From contig LUJO01000022.1 of assembly GCA_001689405.1 (NCBI GenBank), forward strand, positions 1 through 64,000: a stretch of 64,000 nucleotides of DNA, given 5' to 3'. The number at the start of each line of letters is the position of its first letter. Within the stretch, counting starts at the first letter, position 1. The DNA comes from Candidatus Homeothermus arabinoxylanisolvens. GTDB taxonomy: Bacteria; Bacteroidota; Bacteroidia; Bacteroidales; Muribaculaceae. Made by a program: the position numbers and the translations under genes. Below, one piece after another: positions 26,391-36,086 of the stretch. A model generated the notes under the pieces. It was not told the DNA's origin. It ran no database searches and saw nothing but the letters and a program-made list of their open reading frames with translations.

Positions 26391-27956
26391 CTATTGTATA
26401 AACATGAAGTAGATATACAACATCCCAGCAAACGCCAATAGAATCAATACAAGTGTAATTAGCGCCATAGCTCCTTGACGTACGGCTTGGCTGAACTGAC
26501 GTCTGAAATCCAAATATCCGAGATGCCACTTATACCAACATGAAAAACGGCGTTTTTTAATACTACTTTTGCGTAAGAAAATACTATTATATCCACGTCT
26601 AAACCATGATTGTCTCTTACGCTTGAACCTGCGTCTTAATACAATGTTGTGATATCCCTCAAAAATAGACAAACCTAGAATGACCAATCCTATAATAATA
26701 AGGATATTCGTCAAAAACTGTTGTTGGTCAAATTTTTCAAGGGAAACAGGTTTAAACTCAACAACAGCTTGCGTGATTTTAATCATTGCGACCACCAAAG
26801 CGAGAACTCCAGTGGTCACAACCAAGAAATTGCGCTGTGCAAGTACATTATTGACAAGAGTACGTCGACTTTGAGTCATATGGTCAACTTCGGCCTCCTG
26901 AGTTTCAAGAAAGTCCTTTGCCTTTTCAATACGGGCGTCGTCAACAAGGCCATTATGCTCCATAACATTTATGTAAGAACGAGCATACAGTAAAATACCT
27001 TTTATATCAAAGGCATAGCTCTTGAATTCTTTACGCTTGGCCCTTGTCACAGGAGTCAGAAATGCATCAAGTTGATGGCGAAATATTCCTGTCATATCCA
27101 CACGTCCATCGGCATGCTTGGCCGGATGAAGATTTGACGCCGGTAGATAAGTATCGTTAGCTTCATTATGATGATAATTGCAATGAAACAGATACTTAAT
27201 ATAATTCATCGCCGTTTTAAAAAGCCGATGAAGAGGCACATTCTGCGTATAGTCGTAGCAAGTGTCTTTCGCCGCATACTTGTCACGATATTTTTCAGGT
27301 GTTAGGTCTTTTAGCAACAATATGCCGTCACGGGTCAACATTACGTCAAATATAAAGACCGACAGCTTATTTTCACGGGTTCCGATAGCATTCATAGTTT
27401 CATAAAGTTGTTCCCAACTTGAAACCATTACCTTTCTCTTATCAGCCAATTCTGACATATCAACCGCATTGCGAAAATAATCAGTATCATACTGTTTTTT
27501 TCTTTTACAAAGAGATTGCATACCTCTAATAAAAGATATTTCATCTTCATCAAAAGGGTTGTCAATATCTACAACATCTATGATAAGACGGCCGAATAGC
27601 AAACCATCGGTGGCCATGTATTTACTTAGCTCCTCATCGTCAGCGAGGCCATAATTTGCCAAAAAAGTACTGTCAACCTTACCATCATTTATAGCTCCTG
27701 CAAAATAATAGCGGGAAGTACGGATATAATCATTGTCATTATCGTCACTTTTGCTGTCATCAACATTAACCAAAGATGTAGCTATGACATAACGACTGCT
27801 TTTGAAACCATCATAATCGGAAATGGATGCCGCATATTTATCTACATCCCCTAAAAGGCTCTTTCCGTCTACTAAATCAAGAGCCAAAGCACCGCGTATA
27901 GTGGGTACCCAGCCGAAACAGTCACACTCTGCTATAATCGACTCAAGAACCGCCAT
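26391..27956 (-). CDS. Unrecognised membrane protein with large cytoplasmic region
   Basis: 521 residues and no family I recognise. There is no signal peptide. Residues 1 to about 385 look soluble, with acidic stretches (DDSKSDDNDNDY) and a His/Asn-rich patch (CNYHHNEAND). Then come three hydrophobic segments: about 390-412 (FLVVTTGVLALVVAMI), about 430-452 (NILIIIGLVILGLSIF) and the C-terminal 495-520 (LITLVLILLAFAGMLYIYF). A very basic loop lies between the second and third (RRRFKRKRQ, KKRRF). Base composition is AT-rich against GC-rich neighbours, which suggests transfer. It follows a small membrane-protein gene by 9 bp, so the two form a unit. Candidate accessory or defence module, but nothing proves it. 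Confidence 0.75.
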   Translation of the reverse strand: MAVLESIIAECDCFGWVPTIRGALALDLVDGKSLLGDVDKYAASISDYDGFKSSRYVIATSLVNVDDSKSDDNDNDYIRTSRYYFAGAINDGKVDSTFLANYGLADDEELSKYMATDGLLFGRLIIDVVDIDNPFDEDEISFIRGMQSLCKRKKQYDTDYFRNAVDMSELADKRKVMVSSWEQLYETMNAIGTRENKLSVFIFDVMLTRDGILLLKDLTPEKYRDKYAAKDTCYDYTQNVPLHRLFKTAMNYIKYLFHCNYHHNEANDTYLPASNLHPAKHADGRVDMTGIFRHQLDAFLTPVTRAKRKEFKSYAFDIKGILLYARSYINVMEHNGLVDDARIEKAKDFLETQEAEVDHMTQSRRTLVNNVLAQRNFLVVTTGVLALVVAMIKITQAVVEFKPVSLEKFDQQQFLTNILIIIGLVILGLSIFEGYHNIVLRRRFKRKRQSWFRRGYNSIFLRKSSIKKRRFSCWYKWHLGYLDFRRQFSQAVRQGAMALITLVLILLAFAGMLYIYFMFIQ

Positions 27957-27965
27957 GACGAGATA

Positions 27966-28175
27966 TTAGAAAGGTAAGATCAAAGACTGGTCAGCTTCTA
28001 ATTTATCTTTCGTTTTATTATACACCACACCATGGCTGCGTAAAGCCACGTCAGTAGTGTTTCTATTGGATAGAATAGCACTTAAATTGATCAAATGCCT
28101 TACGAGCTTCCCGACAAGGAAAACGATCAAAATGCTTAAAGCTATAAGCGCTAATACCACGAAAAATAATTTCAT
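27966..28175 (-). CDS. Small single-span membrane protein
   Basis: 69 residues from ATG 28175. One N-terminal membrane helix (KLFFVVLALIALSILIVFL) is followed by a 45-residue cytoplasmic tail. The frame is open to 28238, but that start would overlap the -7 box (28227-28234). An ATG at 28205 is also possible and would leave a leader of only about 14 bases. The gene precedes the 521-residue protein by 9 bp and probably shares its transcript. No family recognised. Confidence 0.6.
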   Translation of the reverse strand: MKLFFVVLALIALSILIVFLVGKLVRHLINLSAILSNRNTTDVALRSHGVVYNKTKDKLEADQSLILPF

Positions 28176-28226
28176 ATTATTATCGGTTAGATTATACTTA
28201 ATCATGCTTACACAGCATAAAACGCA

Positions 28227-28234
28227 CAAAGATA
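28227..28234 (-). promoter_or_regulatory. -7 box for the two-gene membrane module
   Basis: TATCTTTG on the minus strand, 52 bases before ATG 28175. It excludes the longest start of the small gene. No clear -33 element. Confidence 0.55.
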
Positions 28235-28400
28235 GCACTTTTATTGTTATTTACATAACTATTTATAATATTTTCACTTTGTAACGGCAATATTTAGTTG
28301 GAGGAAGGAGGAGTGAAACCATGATATAAGTGGCGGAAGGCGGCCGGGGGCTGCGGGGAAGTGGCGGGGGCTGCGGAGGTGATGGGGCCAATGGGAAACA

Positions 28401-28425
28401 GGGGGGACGGGGCATTGGGCGGGGG
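28401..28425 (+). other. Potential G-quadruplex
   Basis: Four G-runs on the plus strand: GGGGGG (28401-28406), GGGG (28409-28412), GGG (28417-28419) and GGGGG (28421-28425), with loops of 2, 4 and 1. Further G-runs lie upstream (28346-28387). It lies in the 0.3-kb gap between two leftward operons. Confidence 0.55.
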
Positions 28426-28436
28426 ACGGAAAGAGA

Positions 28437-28471
28437 GCGAGGGGATGCGCCATTGCGGTGCATCCCCTCGC
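28437..28471 (-). terminator. Terminator of the SusCD-lipoprotein operon
   Basis: Perfect 12-bp stem GCGAGGGGATGC / GCATCCCCTCGC with an 11-base loop, 35 bp past the lipoprotein gene stop. On the minus strand it is followed by TCTCTTTCC, a weak U-rich tail. Confidence 0.7.
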
Positions 28472-28505
28472 GAGTTATAAGGGAAGTATGAAGTTCTATA
28501 TCCGT

Positions 28506-29435
28506 TTATTCCGGTCTCTTTATGGTTACGTTTGAGTACCAATCGTAAAGACCTTCGTATACAAAATCGGGGGCAGAATATATCGCCAAAGCAAGTCCAT
28601 AGTAACGCGGATCAAATGTTATCTCAGACATGTCAGGACTAACAGGACAAACAATACTTCCTGCCGTTGCTATAGCTAACTTATTATTCCTGACAACAAT
28701 ACCGCAAGTCTTAAACGCAGCCTTGAAGTCACCAAAGTTAAACAATTCGTTGTCAGATGTTCCACTCATAAATGAGTTTAAAGGAATACTTACCGTACAA
28801 GACTGATCAACCTCATTATACTTAAACTTGAAAGGTATCCAACAAGCACCGCTCGGGCCAACTCCATAAGCATAAAGTTTCTTGCCATATTCATTGGTTC
28901 CCGGTTTAGGGGTCTCTATACTGATGGGAAGTTCAACCGGATTATTATCTGCATCATAACCGGTCAGAATCCAAGTACCGCGCATGAGGTTGTAGGGCTG
29001 GTCATCTTCATCAATAAGGTTGACGGTAGTAGTACCGATAGAACCTACTGAAGCACCTTCAACGTTCTTGATTGTTACAGTGAATGAACGAGGATCATTG
29101 ATATCCCAGTCATCAATAGTCTCTATTTCAACTTGACCGACTTTTTCTGAAGCCGAGATATTGATAGTTTTTGAAGTTACGATGTAATGTACATTCTCCA
29201 TAGCAGGACCTACACCGTTTTCAGCAACTTCAACAGTAACTTGTACCGGCCCGTTGGGGTTGCCGGTAACTTCGATAGGAACACCGAAAATGCCCATACT
29301 TTCGATGACATCCATCTGCGCCTCTTTCATGCTTACAGTAACGCCGGCAGCGGTATTCCAATCGTTATCGTCACCAGAACATGCCGTAAGGCAGAGTGCT
29401 GCAAGACTTATGAGTAAGTATTTATATAGTTTCAT
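28506..29435 (-). CDS. Surface lipoprotein of the SusCD operon
   Basis: 309 residues with a lipoprotein signal (MKLYKYLLISLAALCLTAC, Cys19) followed by SGDDND, an acidic stretch that in Bacteroidetes tends to direct lipoproteins to the cell surface. Residues about 30-145 look like an Ig/Calx-beta-type strand domain (PVQVTVEVAENGVGPAMENV, then TVTIKNVEGASVGSI and VNLIDEDD). The remainder begins RGTWILTGYD and is of unknown fold. In this position a SusE/F-like glycan-binding protein is expected, but I do not recognise a specific family. It is the last gene of the operon. Confidence 0.75.
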   Translation of the reverse strand: MKLYKYLLISLAALCLTACSGDDNDWNTAAGVTVSMKEAQMDVIESMGIFGVPIEVTGNPNGPVQVTVEVAENGVGPAMENVHYIVTSKTINISASEKVGQVEIETIDDWDINDPRSFTVTIKNVEGASVGSIGTTTVNLIDEDDQPYNLMRGTWILTGYDADNNPVELPISIETPKPGTNEYGKKLYAYGVGPSGACWIPFKFKYNEVDQSCTVSIPLNSFMSGTSDNELFNFGDFKAAFKTCGIVVRNNKLAIATAGSIVCPVSPDMSEITFDPRYYGLALAIYSAPDFVYEGLYDWYSNVTIKRPE

Positions 29436-29462
29436 TGTATTTAATATTATGATTCGAGATTA

Positions 29463-31028
29463 TTAATCGCCATAACCGGGATTCTGCTGTCCTTTAAGCT
29501 GAGGGTTGATCTCCATCTCATCAGTCGGGATAGGCCATGTGTAACGGTAATCATTAGCAGTATAAACACATGACAGCGACAATGGAACGATGAAATCCTC
29601 AAGAGCGGGACTTAAAGGATAGTCACCATCGCGCTGGAAACCAAGTCCCCAACGGCGAAGATCGCTAAGACGGAAGCCTTCACCGATAAGCTCCTTACCG
29701 CGCTCCTCACGTATCTGATTGACAAGAGCGGTACCACTATAATTCTGGTCGGTCCAACCCTTTATACGGTTTTTGCGAAGTGTATTAAGAGCATTGTTGG
29801 CAGCAGTCTCACCACCGGCAGTGGCGGCAGAAGCCTCGGCAAGAATAAGGTACTGCTCGCTCAGACGGAAAGGCATAGGTATGGTCTTACGATAGTCGGT
29901 ACCACTTATAATAGCAGCATTTCCGGGATACTTGAAGAATACGATACCTAAAGCAAGGTCTCCCTCGAAGTTAAGTTGCCAAATATTAAAGAAAGCGTCG
30001 AAACGAACATCATTTGCCTCAATAGCACCTTCAGGAGTTATAGTCCAGTCATAAGAGAACAGAACATCCATAGTTGGGATATAGGATGCTGTATTATCAT
30101 CCTGATACGATATATATCCGTAAGCAGTAGAAGAGATAGCACTTGACTCTGTAGCATCGACAAATGGCTTGAAAATAATCTCATTATTGTTGTTGTCAGT
30201 CCACATGTCAATATAATTATTGAGATTAGCAAGAGTATACAGGCCTGAATTAATCACTTCGCTTGCCTTGGTGGCAGCAGTAGGATAATCTTTCGTAGCA
30301 AGAGCTATACGAGCCTGAAGCGCGCGTACGATATAAGTATTGATGTAGGGCGACTGCGGTTTTAAAGCAGAATTGCTTACCTGCTCAAAGGCCGCAAGAC
30401 CATTGAATGCATCGGTCAAGTCATCATTGATGCGCTTCAAAGTTTCTGCAAATGTGCTACGGCCGGGATAGGTAGAAGAATCGCCGGTCGGCTCAAACTT
30501 AGTCACCAACTGTAGTCCGAGAGCGGGAGTGTCGGCCTTATCAGGAGTATAATCCTGACAGAAACGGTCCATCAGCCAATAGTAGTAATAACCACGGGCA
30601 AACTTGGCCTCGGCAATATAACGGTTCATATCAACAAGCTGATCCTCGTCAAAACGGCCCTCTGTAGCAACAGCTGCCTCAGCAACACCAAGGAAGTAAT
30701 TGACCGACTGAATACGAGAGTACATAGCCTGATAAATGGGAGTTATATCCTGCGAACTGGGGGTCAAAAGACCGTTATTCAATTCTCCCGTACGGTTACC
30801 GGCAGTGGTAAGTCCGATGAATTGATCAGATTGTATATCGGAATCATACAGGTAAGCACCGCTGTTCATCGAACGAATACTGTTGTAGATACCGTTGCGG
30901 AAACGAGCGAAGTCGTTTACGCTCTGAAGCGCGTTCTGGTCATCAAGCGCTCCGACCGGGGCCTTGTCCATGTCGCAGGATGTCAATAAGCCCAGCCCTA
31001 AGAAGATTGATAATAATATCTTTTTCAT
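29463..31028 (-). CDS. SusD/RagB-family outer-membrane lipoprotein
   Basis: 521 residues with a lipoprotein signal (LGLGLLTSC, Cys18). The SusD helical repeat region follows (SVNDFARFRNGIYNSIRSMN, YYYYWLMDRFCQDYTPD). The C-terminal signature ERGKELIGEGFRLSDLRRWG and the closing LNPQ-like EINPQLKGQQNPGY are also present. SusD lids bind the substrate over the SusC barrel. It lies 13 bp downstream of the interrupted susC and would depend on it. No glycosidase or regulator gene accompanies the pair, so the ligand (glycan or peptide) is unknown. Confidence 0.93.
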   Translation of the reverse strand: MKKILLSIFLGLGLLTSCDMDKAPVGALDDQNALQSVNDFARFRNGIYNSIRSMNSGAYLYDSDIQSDQFIGLTTAGNRTGELNNGLLTPSSQDITPIYQAMYSRIQSVNYFLGVAEAAVATEGRFDEDQLVDMNRYIAEAKFARGYYYYWLMDRFCQDYTPDKADTPALGLQLVTKFEPTGDSSTYPGRSTFAETLKRINDDLTDAFNGLAAFEQVSNSALKPQSPYINTYIVRALQARIALATKDYPTAATKASEVINSGLYTLANLNNYIDMWTDNNNNEIIFKPFVDATESSAISSTAYGYISYQDDNTASYIPTMDVLFSYDWTITPEGAIEANDVRFDAFFNIWQLNFEGDLALGIVFFKYPGNAAIISGTDYRKTIPMPFRLSEQYLILAEASAATAGGETAANNALNTLRKNRIKGWTDQNYSGTALVNQIREERGKELIGEGFRLSDLRRWGLGFQRDGDYPLSPALEDFIVPLSLSCVYTANDYRYTWPIPTDEMEINPQLKGQQNPGYGD

Positions 31029-31041
31029 TGTGAGTTTTCTT

Positions 31042-34000
31042 TTAGAAAGTTACTTCAATACCAAATTCATATTGACGGGTATTGGGGTATGCATTCAGCA
31101 CGAGGTTGCGCTCCGGCTCGGGGTCATAACCGGTGTAGCCGGTAAAGGTAAGGAGGTTACGGCCGGTGAAGTGGAATGCAACGTTGCTAAGCGCAATCTT
31201 GTTAAGGATAGCCTTGGGCAGATTGTACTGGAGAGTAAGGTTCTTAAGACGCATGTAAGAAGCATCCTCAACGAAACGGGAGTCAAACTGGATAGCCTCA
31301 CCGTAAGCGGGGATATCGGTAACATCGCCGGGCTTCATCCACATGTTAAGCATCTCGGTGGTCTGGTTCATGCTAAGACCGTTGGCAGAGTTCTGAATAA
31401 ATATAAGCTCGTTGTTAAGCATATACTTGTCGGCAGCCCAAGCCCAGTCGCAACGGAGCGAGAGGTCTTTCCAACGTACATCAATGCCCCAGCCGCCTGA
31501 CCACGGAGCGTAGTAGGACTTGCCGAGAAGACGAGCGTCGCGCTCTTCATTGAACTCTTTGGTAAGGTTACCGTCTATGTCAAGCCACATCTGCTTACCG
31601 TCACGGGGATCAACACCCATGAAGGGGACGTAGAAGAGTTCACCGTAGGGGTGACCGACAGCAAGCTGCATACCGTAGTTGGCGAGAGTATATTCCTGCT
31701 TGCCGTTGAAGAGCTCTTTAATCTCATTCTTGTTGTAGTTGAAGTTGACGCGAGCACCTACGTACCAGTCACGGTTCTTGAAGATATCGGCCTGAAGGTC
31801 AAAATCGATACCGGTGTTGGTCATAGAGCCGATATTGCCGTAACCGCTTGTGAAACCGGTAGTGGCACTGTAAGGAATATCCATCAACATGTCGACAGTC
31901 TTCTTGTGATAGAAATCGACATCGAAGTTGAGATGATTGAACAGACCAAACTTAAGACCCAAATCGAGGGATTTAACTGTCTCCCAAGTAAGGTTATAGT
32001 TAGGAGCCTGCGAGATACCGAGAGTACCCTGTCCATTGTAGGGGTTAGAGCCACTACCTACAAGACCGTAGTACATGTAGTTGTCAATCGATGAGTTACC
32101 TGTAGTACCGTAGCTGAACGACAGTTTGAGGTCATCGAGCCAATTAACGGGCTGGAGGAACGACTCGCCTTTGGCGTTCCACATCACACCGGCTGACCAA
32201 AAGTTGGCCCAACGGTGGTCGGGAGCGAACTTGGAGCTACCGTCGCGACGGAAAGTAGCGTCAACGAAGTATTTACCGTCATAGTCATAAGAAGCTGTAG
32301 CGAAGAAAGAATTGAAAACGCTCTCTTCGATGTGCTGAGAAATATCAGCCATCTTCACGGTAGTACCGTTGGTAAGAAGCAACTGACGAGGATCGGTCTG
32401 ACCGTCGGTTTCAACACCAAACTGATTGGATTTAGTTATAATAGACTCCTGACCAAGCAGAGCGGATATATTGTGAATATCGTTCACCGAGAAGCGATAC
32501 TCGGCAGTGTTGGTGTAAGTAAACGCATAGTATCGCTGGAATGACTGCTCGTTCCATCCGGTAAGAGATGAAGCGGGAGCTTTATTACCCATAGGTGTTA
32601 CGAAATCATCCTGAGGAACCTGTGCATAGTCCACACGATAGTCGAAAGCGTCAACAGCCTGCTGTGCACGCAGTGTAAGGCCCTTTATAGGAGTAAGAGT
32701 CTCGTTCAAAGCCACATTAGCGGTAACTTTATTCTTGTAAAAGTTACGAGTGGATGCAAGCCAGTGAGGATTGAACACACCCTTAATCCACATATAGTCG
32801 GCCTTGTCGCCCCAAATTATATTGTCATTCTCGTCAAAGTCATAATAACGAGCGGGCTGATAAGGGAACATCCAACGGGCAAACGCCATAGGCTGGTTCC
32901 AGTTATTGCGCATGCTCGATGCGTCAGAGAAGTAGTTTGACTCCCACTTCGAGTAACCGAAGTTGCTGCTGAAGCCTACACGGAACCAATCATTGACTTT
33001 AGCTTCAAGATTGGCACGGAGTGAGGTACGGTTCATTCCTGACTGGGCAATGATACCTTCCTGATCATAGTGGTTGAGAGATATATAGTAGCTCAATGTC
33101 TCGCTACCACCCTGAACGGCGGCCTCCACAGAATATGTGGGTGCATCGCTGTCAAACATCTCCTTGCGCCAGTCGGTAGACACGCCATAATCGTCAACCA
33201 ATGCGCGAATAGTGGGTGATACAGTATTTGTACCGGTAATCGAACCGATCATGTCGCGGAACTGGACGTACTGCTTGGCATTCATCATGTCGATTTTGTC
33301 GGGTACCATCTGCGAGAAACCGTAGTTGGCACGAACAGTGACACGGGCTTTCTGACCGAATTTACCTTTCTTGGAGGTGATGACGATAACACCGTTGGCT
33401 GCACGAGAACCGTAGATGGCAACAGAAGCGGCATCCTTAAGGACGGTAACGCTCTCGATGTCGGTGGGGTTCATCGTGGTGAAGATGTTGGACGATACGG
33501 GAGCTCCGTCAAGGATAAACAACGGAGTGATACCGGCCTCGATAGAGTTGACACCACGAATACGGATAGTCGAAGGAACTGCGGAAGGTTCACCCGACGA
33601 AGAGAAAATGTTAAGACCGGACACCTGACCCTGAAGAGCGTCAACGAAAGTCGCGGAGGGTGTATTTTCAAAAACTTCATCGCCGACGACTGAAACTGAG
33701 CCGACGAGAGAGCCGAGTTTTTTACCTGTACCGTAGCCGGTGACTACGACTTCGTCGAGGCGGTTGTCAGACACCTCAAGTTTCACGACCATACCGTTGG
33801 TGAGAGGCACGGTGACGGTCTTCATACCCACGTAAGACACTTTTACTTATTTGACACTGCCGGGGACGGTGATATGGAATTTACCGTCGATGTCGGTGGC
33901 CGTACCGCTACCGCCTCCGACGGGCACGACAGTCGCTCCAATAAGTGGCTCGTTGTCGGCCGCAGAAACTACCGTACCGCTGACCGTACGTGTCTGCGCT

Positions 34001-34053
34001 GACACGACGGCAACCATAAGTAGCCCACAAAGCATAAGAAATAACTTCTTCAT
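31042..34053 (-). pseudogene. SusC/RagA TonB-dependent transporter interrupted by one in-frame TAA
   Basis: The gene reads as one frame from ATG 34053 to the stop at 31042, broken only by a TAA at 33847-33849. The first 68 residues hold the signal peptide (ending VVSAQ) and most of the carboxypeptidase-like domain (SGTVVSAADNEPLIGATV, DGKFHITVPGSVK). After the stop the frame continues VKVSYVGMKTVTV, plug (TGYGTGKKLGSLVGSV, IRIRGVNSIEAG) and the whole barrel to the terminal Phe, 932 intact residues. An upstream-less GTG at 33840 would lack a signal. A Tyr codon changed by one base would explain it. Sequencing error, recent nonsense mutation or readthrough are all possible. Confidence 0.85.
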
Positions 34054-34121
34054 ACTACAAAAATTGATAAAACTAAATAAAAATTAACCTAATAAAAAAT
34101 GTTCGCACTTTGGCGATGTCG

Positions 34122-34129
34122 CAAAATTA
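34122..34129 (-). promoter_or_regulatory. -7 box for the SusCD operon
   Basis: TAATTTTG on the minus strand, 69 bases before the susC ATG. No consensus -33 element. The rest of the 348-bp gap to 34401 is AT-rich and, apart from the 9-bp array at 34284-34319, holds nothing I recognise. Confidence 0.6.
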
Positions 34130-34283
34130 CTAATAAAGTTTAATAAAATGGCATAAAATCTAATTTATTTTCAAAAAAGGGTGTTTTTTGAGTGAAAAAT
34201 GGCGCAATTTTATCATTTTGGCTAATTGTCGAGGGCTATTTTAACATTTTGATATTTGGGTAGAGGGGGGAAGGGGGAGCAAT

Positions 34284-34319
34284 AGGGCTAATAAGACCAA
34301 TTGGACTAATTGGACTAAT
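34284..34319. repeat. 9-bp tandem repeat array (4 units)
   Basis: AGGGCTAAT, AAGACCAAT, TGGACTAAT, TGGACTAAT. Same unit family as 715-759. Degenerate ACTAAT copies continue a short way downstream. Confidence 0.8.
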
Positions 34320-34401
34320 GACTAATGGCTGTTGACTAAAGACCAACAGAACATGATGAGAGGAAGAGGTGTTATATTTTTATCTATAATTTATTACGAC
34401 T

Positions 34402-34638
34402 ATGAATGACAGATTAAGTTATGAGGAGAAGAAGGAGCTGCCCGACAGTGTATTCGGGTTGCCGGAACGACGTGAGTATCCGATGCCTGACGCTGCCCAT
34501 GTGAGGGCGGCGGAGGCTTATTTCAGGTATTGTCCGGAGGATCTTAAGCCGAAACTGGCACGGGCCATCATGGAGCGTGCCAAGGAGTACGGGGTGGATG
34601 TGGAGAGCCCCACGGTGAAGAGCTACGCCGAGAGCTGA
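34402..34638 (+). CDS. Small DUF6582-like protein
   Basis: 78 residues with no signal peptide or membrane segment, so cytoplasmic. The segment LPDSVFGLPERREYPMPDAAHVRAAEAYF resembles the small DUF6582-type module (LP...FAFP..R..P..D..HVRNA) often seen in phage and mobile-element proteins. This is from memory and not certain. It stands alone between a 9-bp array and the second hairpin cluster, with no partner gene in its direction. Function unknown. Confidence 0.65.
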   Translation: MNDRLSYEEKKELPDSVFGLPERREYPMPDAAHVRAAEAYFRYCPEDLKPKLARAIMERAKEYGVDVESPTVKSYAES

Positions 34639-34644
34639 CGGGCA

Positions 34645-34863
34645 GGAGTCTTTGCAGACTCCGCTGTAGCGGGGGCTCTGCTTTCCGGAGACTGCGCCGG
34701 CAGTTGGCCGGCTTGTCCCCGGCTAACGGGAGCATGCGACTTTCAGTCGCGGCACGGATAGCGCACCCCTTGCGGAGGTTATAGGGCCTATTAGTCTAAT
34801 TGGACCAATGACTACGGTGGCGGGCCATGCGGGACAAAGCCGGGCGCCGTGGTACCGGCGCCC
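34645..34863. repeat. Composite hairpin-rich intergenic repeat, copy 2
   Basis: Modules in the same order as 411-693: hairpin GGAGTCT/AGACTCC (34645-34662), the CCGGAGAC...GTCCCCGG unit with an inner GCCGGC stem (34685-34727), GCGACT/AGTCGC (within 34728-34759, identical to copy 1) and GGGCGCC/GGCGCCC (34842-34863). It fills the gap between two convergent genes. A 9-bp array is inserted between the last two modules. Confidence 0.8.
34783..34809. repeat. 9-bp tandem repeat array (3 units)
   Basis: AGGGCCTAT, TAGTCTAAT, TGGACCAAT. Same unit family as 715-759, inside the second composite repeat. Confidence 0.7.
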
Positions 34864-34879
34864 CTACCGGTGGGATGAT

Positions 34880-34915
34880 AGGACCAATTAGACCAATTAG
34901 TCTAATGGGACTAAT
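34880..34915. repeat. 9-bp tandem repeat array (4 units)
   Basis: AGGACCAAT, TAGACCAAT, TAGTCTAAT, GGGACTAAT, then degenerate GACTAAY/CGGCTAAT copies up to the stop codon of the adjacent Wzz gene. Confidence 0.75.
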
Positions 34916-34949
34916 GACTAACCGGCTAATGACTAATAGGGCTAACCGG

Positions 34950-36059
34950 CTAATGGTAGGCGGGCTGCCGGCGGAAGCCGGCTATGAGGTCGCGGCCGAA
35001 GAGTACCCAAGCCGAGGCTGCCACAGCCGCAAGAAATACGAAGCCCACGAGTATGAGCATCTTGGAGGGCTTTGAGGCGCGCAGGGGCACGGTGGCGGGC
35101 TGCACCACGGTATATACGGGTGTGGTCTGCTGCACTTTGGCACGGGCTATCTGCAGCTGCTGCGCTGTCTGGTTATAGAGGCTGAAGGCGAGTGAGGCCT
35201 CGTTTTGCAGGCGCTCGCTTTCGGTCTGGGCGGCACGGGTGGCAAGGCCCTGATTGCGGTCCATGTACTCGGCGTATTTCTGCTGCGCGGCAAAGTAATC
35301 CTGCTTGGCCTCGTCGTTTATACGCTGCGCATACTCCATGTCGCGGCGTGCCTTTTCGGTGCGGTAGTCGGTGACATAGGTCTTAAGACGTGCGGCCACA
35401 GTGTCGGCAAGCATGGCCGATACCATGGGGTCCTGCATGGTCACCGATAGCGATATGACGGAAGTCTTTGTGTCGACATCGGCGCCTATGCGTGCCGCGA
35501 GGGCATCCACCACAGCGCTTTCTTCGGGCGTGAGCTTGAACGCATCGACACCTCCGTCGCCTTTCGCGGTGTCATCGGAGCGGAAGAGCGACATGACTCC
35601 GCCTATGGCCTTTCCGGGCAGGGCCATGACGGCGCTCCACCACGGGGCCGACGTGTCCTCCTCTATAAAGGCGCGTACGGTGGTCGTATGCTTGCCTTCG
35701 GCATCGGTGACAGGTACGTCGAAGAGGCTTATGGCAAAGGGTACGGAGCTTACTACGTCGGGGTAAAGCTGCGGGTACACGGCATCGGCACCCGAGCCTC
35801 CGCCGAGATTGACTCCGGCCATGGCCGCCAAAGCACCGAGGCCGCCGGAGCCGGCTTTATTGTCGCTCATCTCGGGAGCGAGTTTTATAGTGGTGGTATA
35901 TTCCTTAGGTATGCTGAACGCCACGACAAGGCCTACTACGGCGCCTATGGCTCCCCACTTGAGGATAGTCCTGCGGCTGTCCCAGAGTTTGCGGGCGAGC
36001 TCCAGAAGGTCTATCTCCTGCTCGTCGTCATTGCGCGTCACGTCTTTTTCTTCCTGCAT
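34950..36059 (-). CDS. Wzz-type chain-length determinant
   Basis: 369 residues with the Wzz topology: a cytoplasmic start with an acidic motif (DEQEIDLLELARKLWDSRR), TM1 (about 36-54, WGAIGAVVGLVVAFSI), a long periplasmic region with coiled coil (about 230-300) and TM2 (about 332-352, MLILVGFVFLAAVAASAWVLF). The periplasmic part contains a Gly-rich low-complexity loop (SGGLGALAAMAGVNLGGG), common in Bacteroidetes members. There is no kinase domain. It regulates polymer length and is the last gene of locus B, 27 bp after the SLBB export gene. Confidence 0.9.
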   Translation of the reverse strand: MQEEKDVTRNDDEQEIDLLELARKLWDSRRTILKWGAIGAVVGLVVAFSIPKEYTTTIKLAPEMSDNKAGSGGLGALAAMAGVNLGGGSGADAVYPQLYPDVVSSVPFAISLFDVPVTDAEGKHTTTVRAFIEEDTSAPWWSAVMALPGKAIGGVMSLFRSDDTAKGDGGVDAFKLTPEESAVVDALAARIGADVDTKTSVISLSVTMQDPMVSAMLADTVAARLKTYVTDYRTEKARRDMEYAQRINDEAKQDYFAAQQKYAEYMDRNQGLATRAAQTESERLQNEASLAFSLYNQTAQQLQIARAKVQQTTPVYTVVQPATVPLRASKPSKMLILVGFVFLAAVAASAWVLFGRDLIAGFRRQPAYH

Positions 36060-36086
36060 ATAGATGATAGTTGAGTGAGTCGATCA

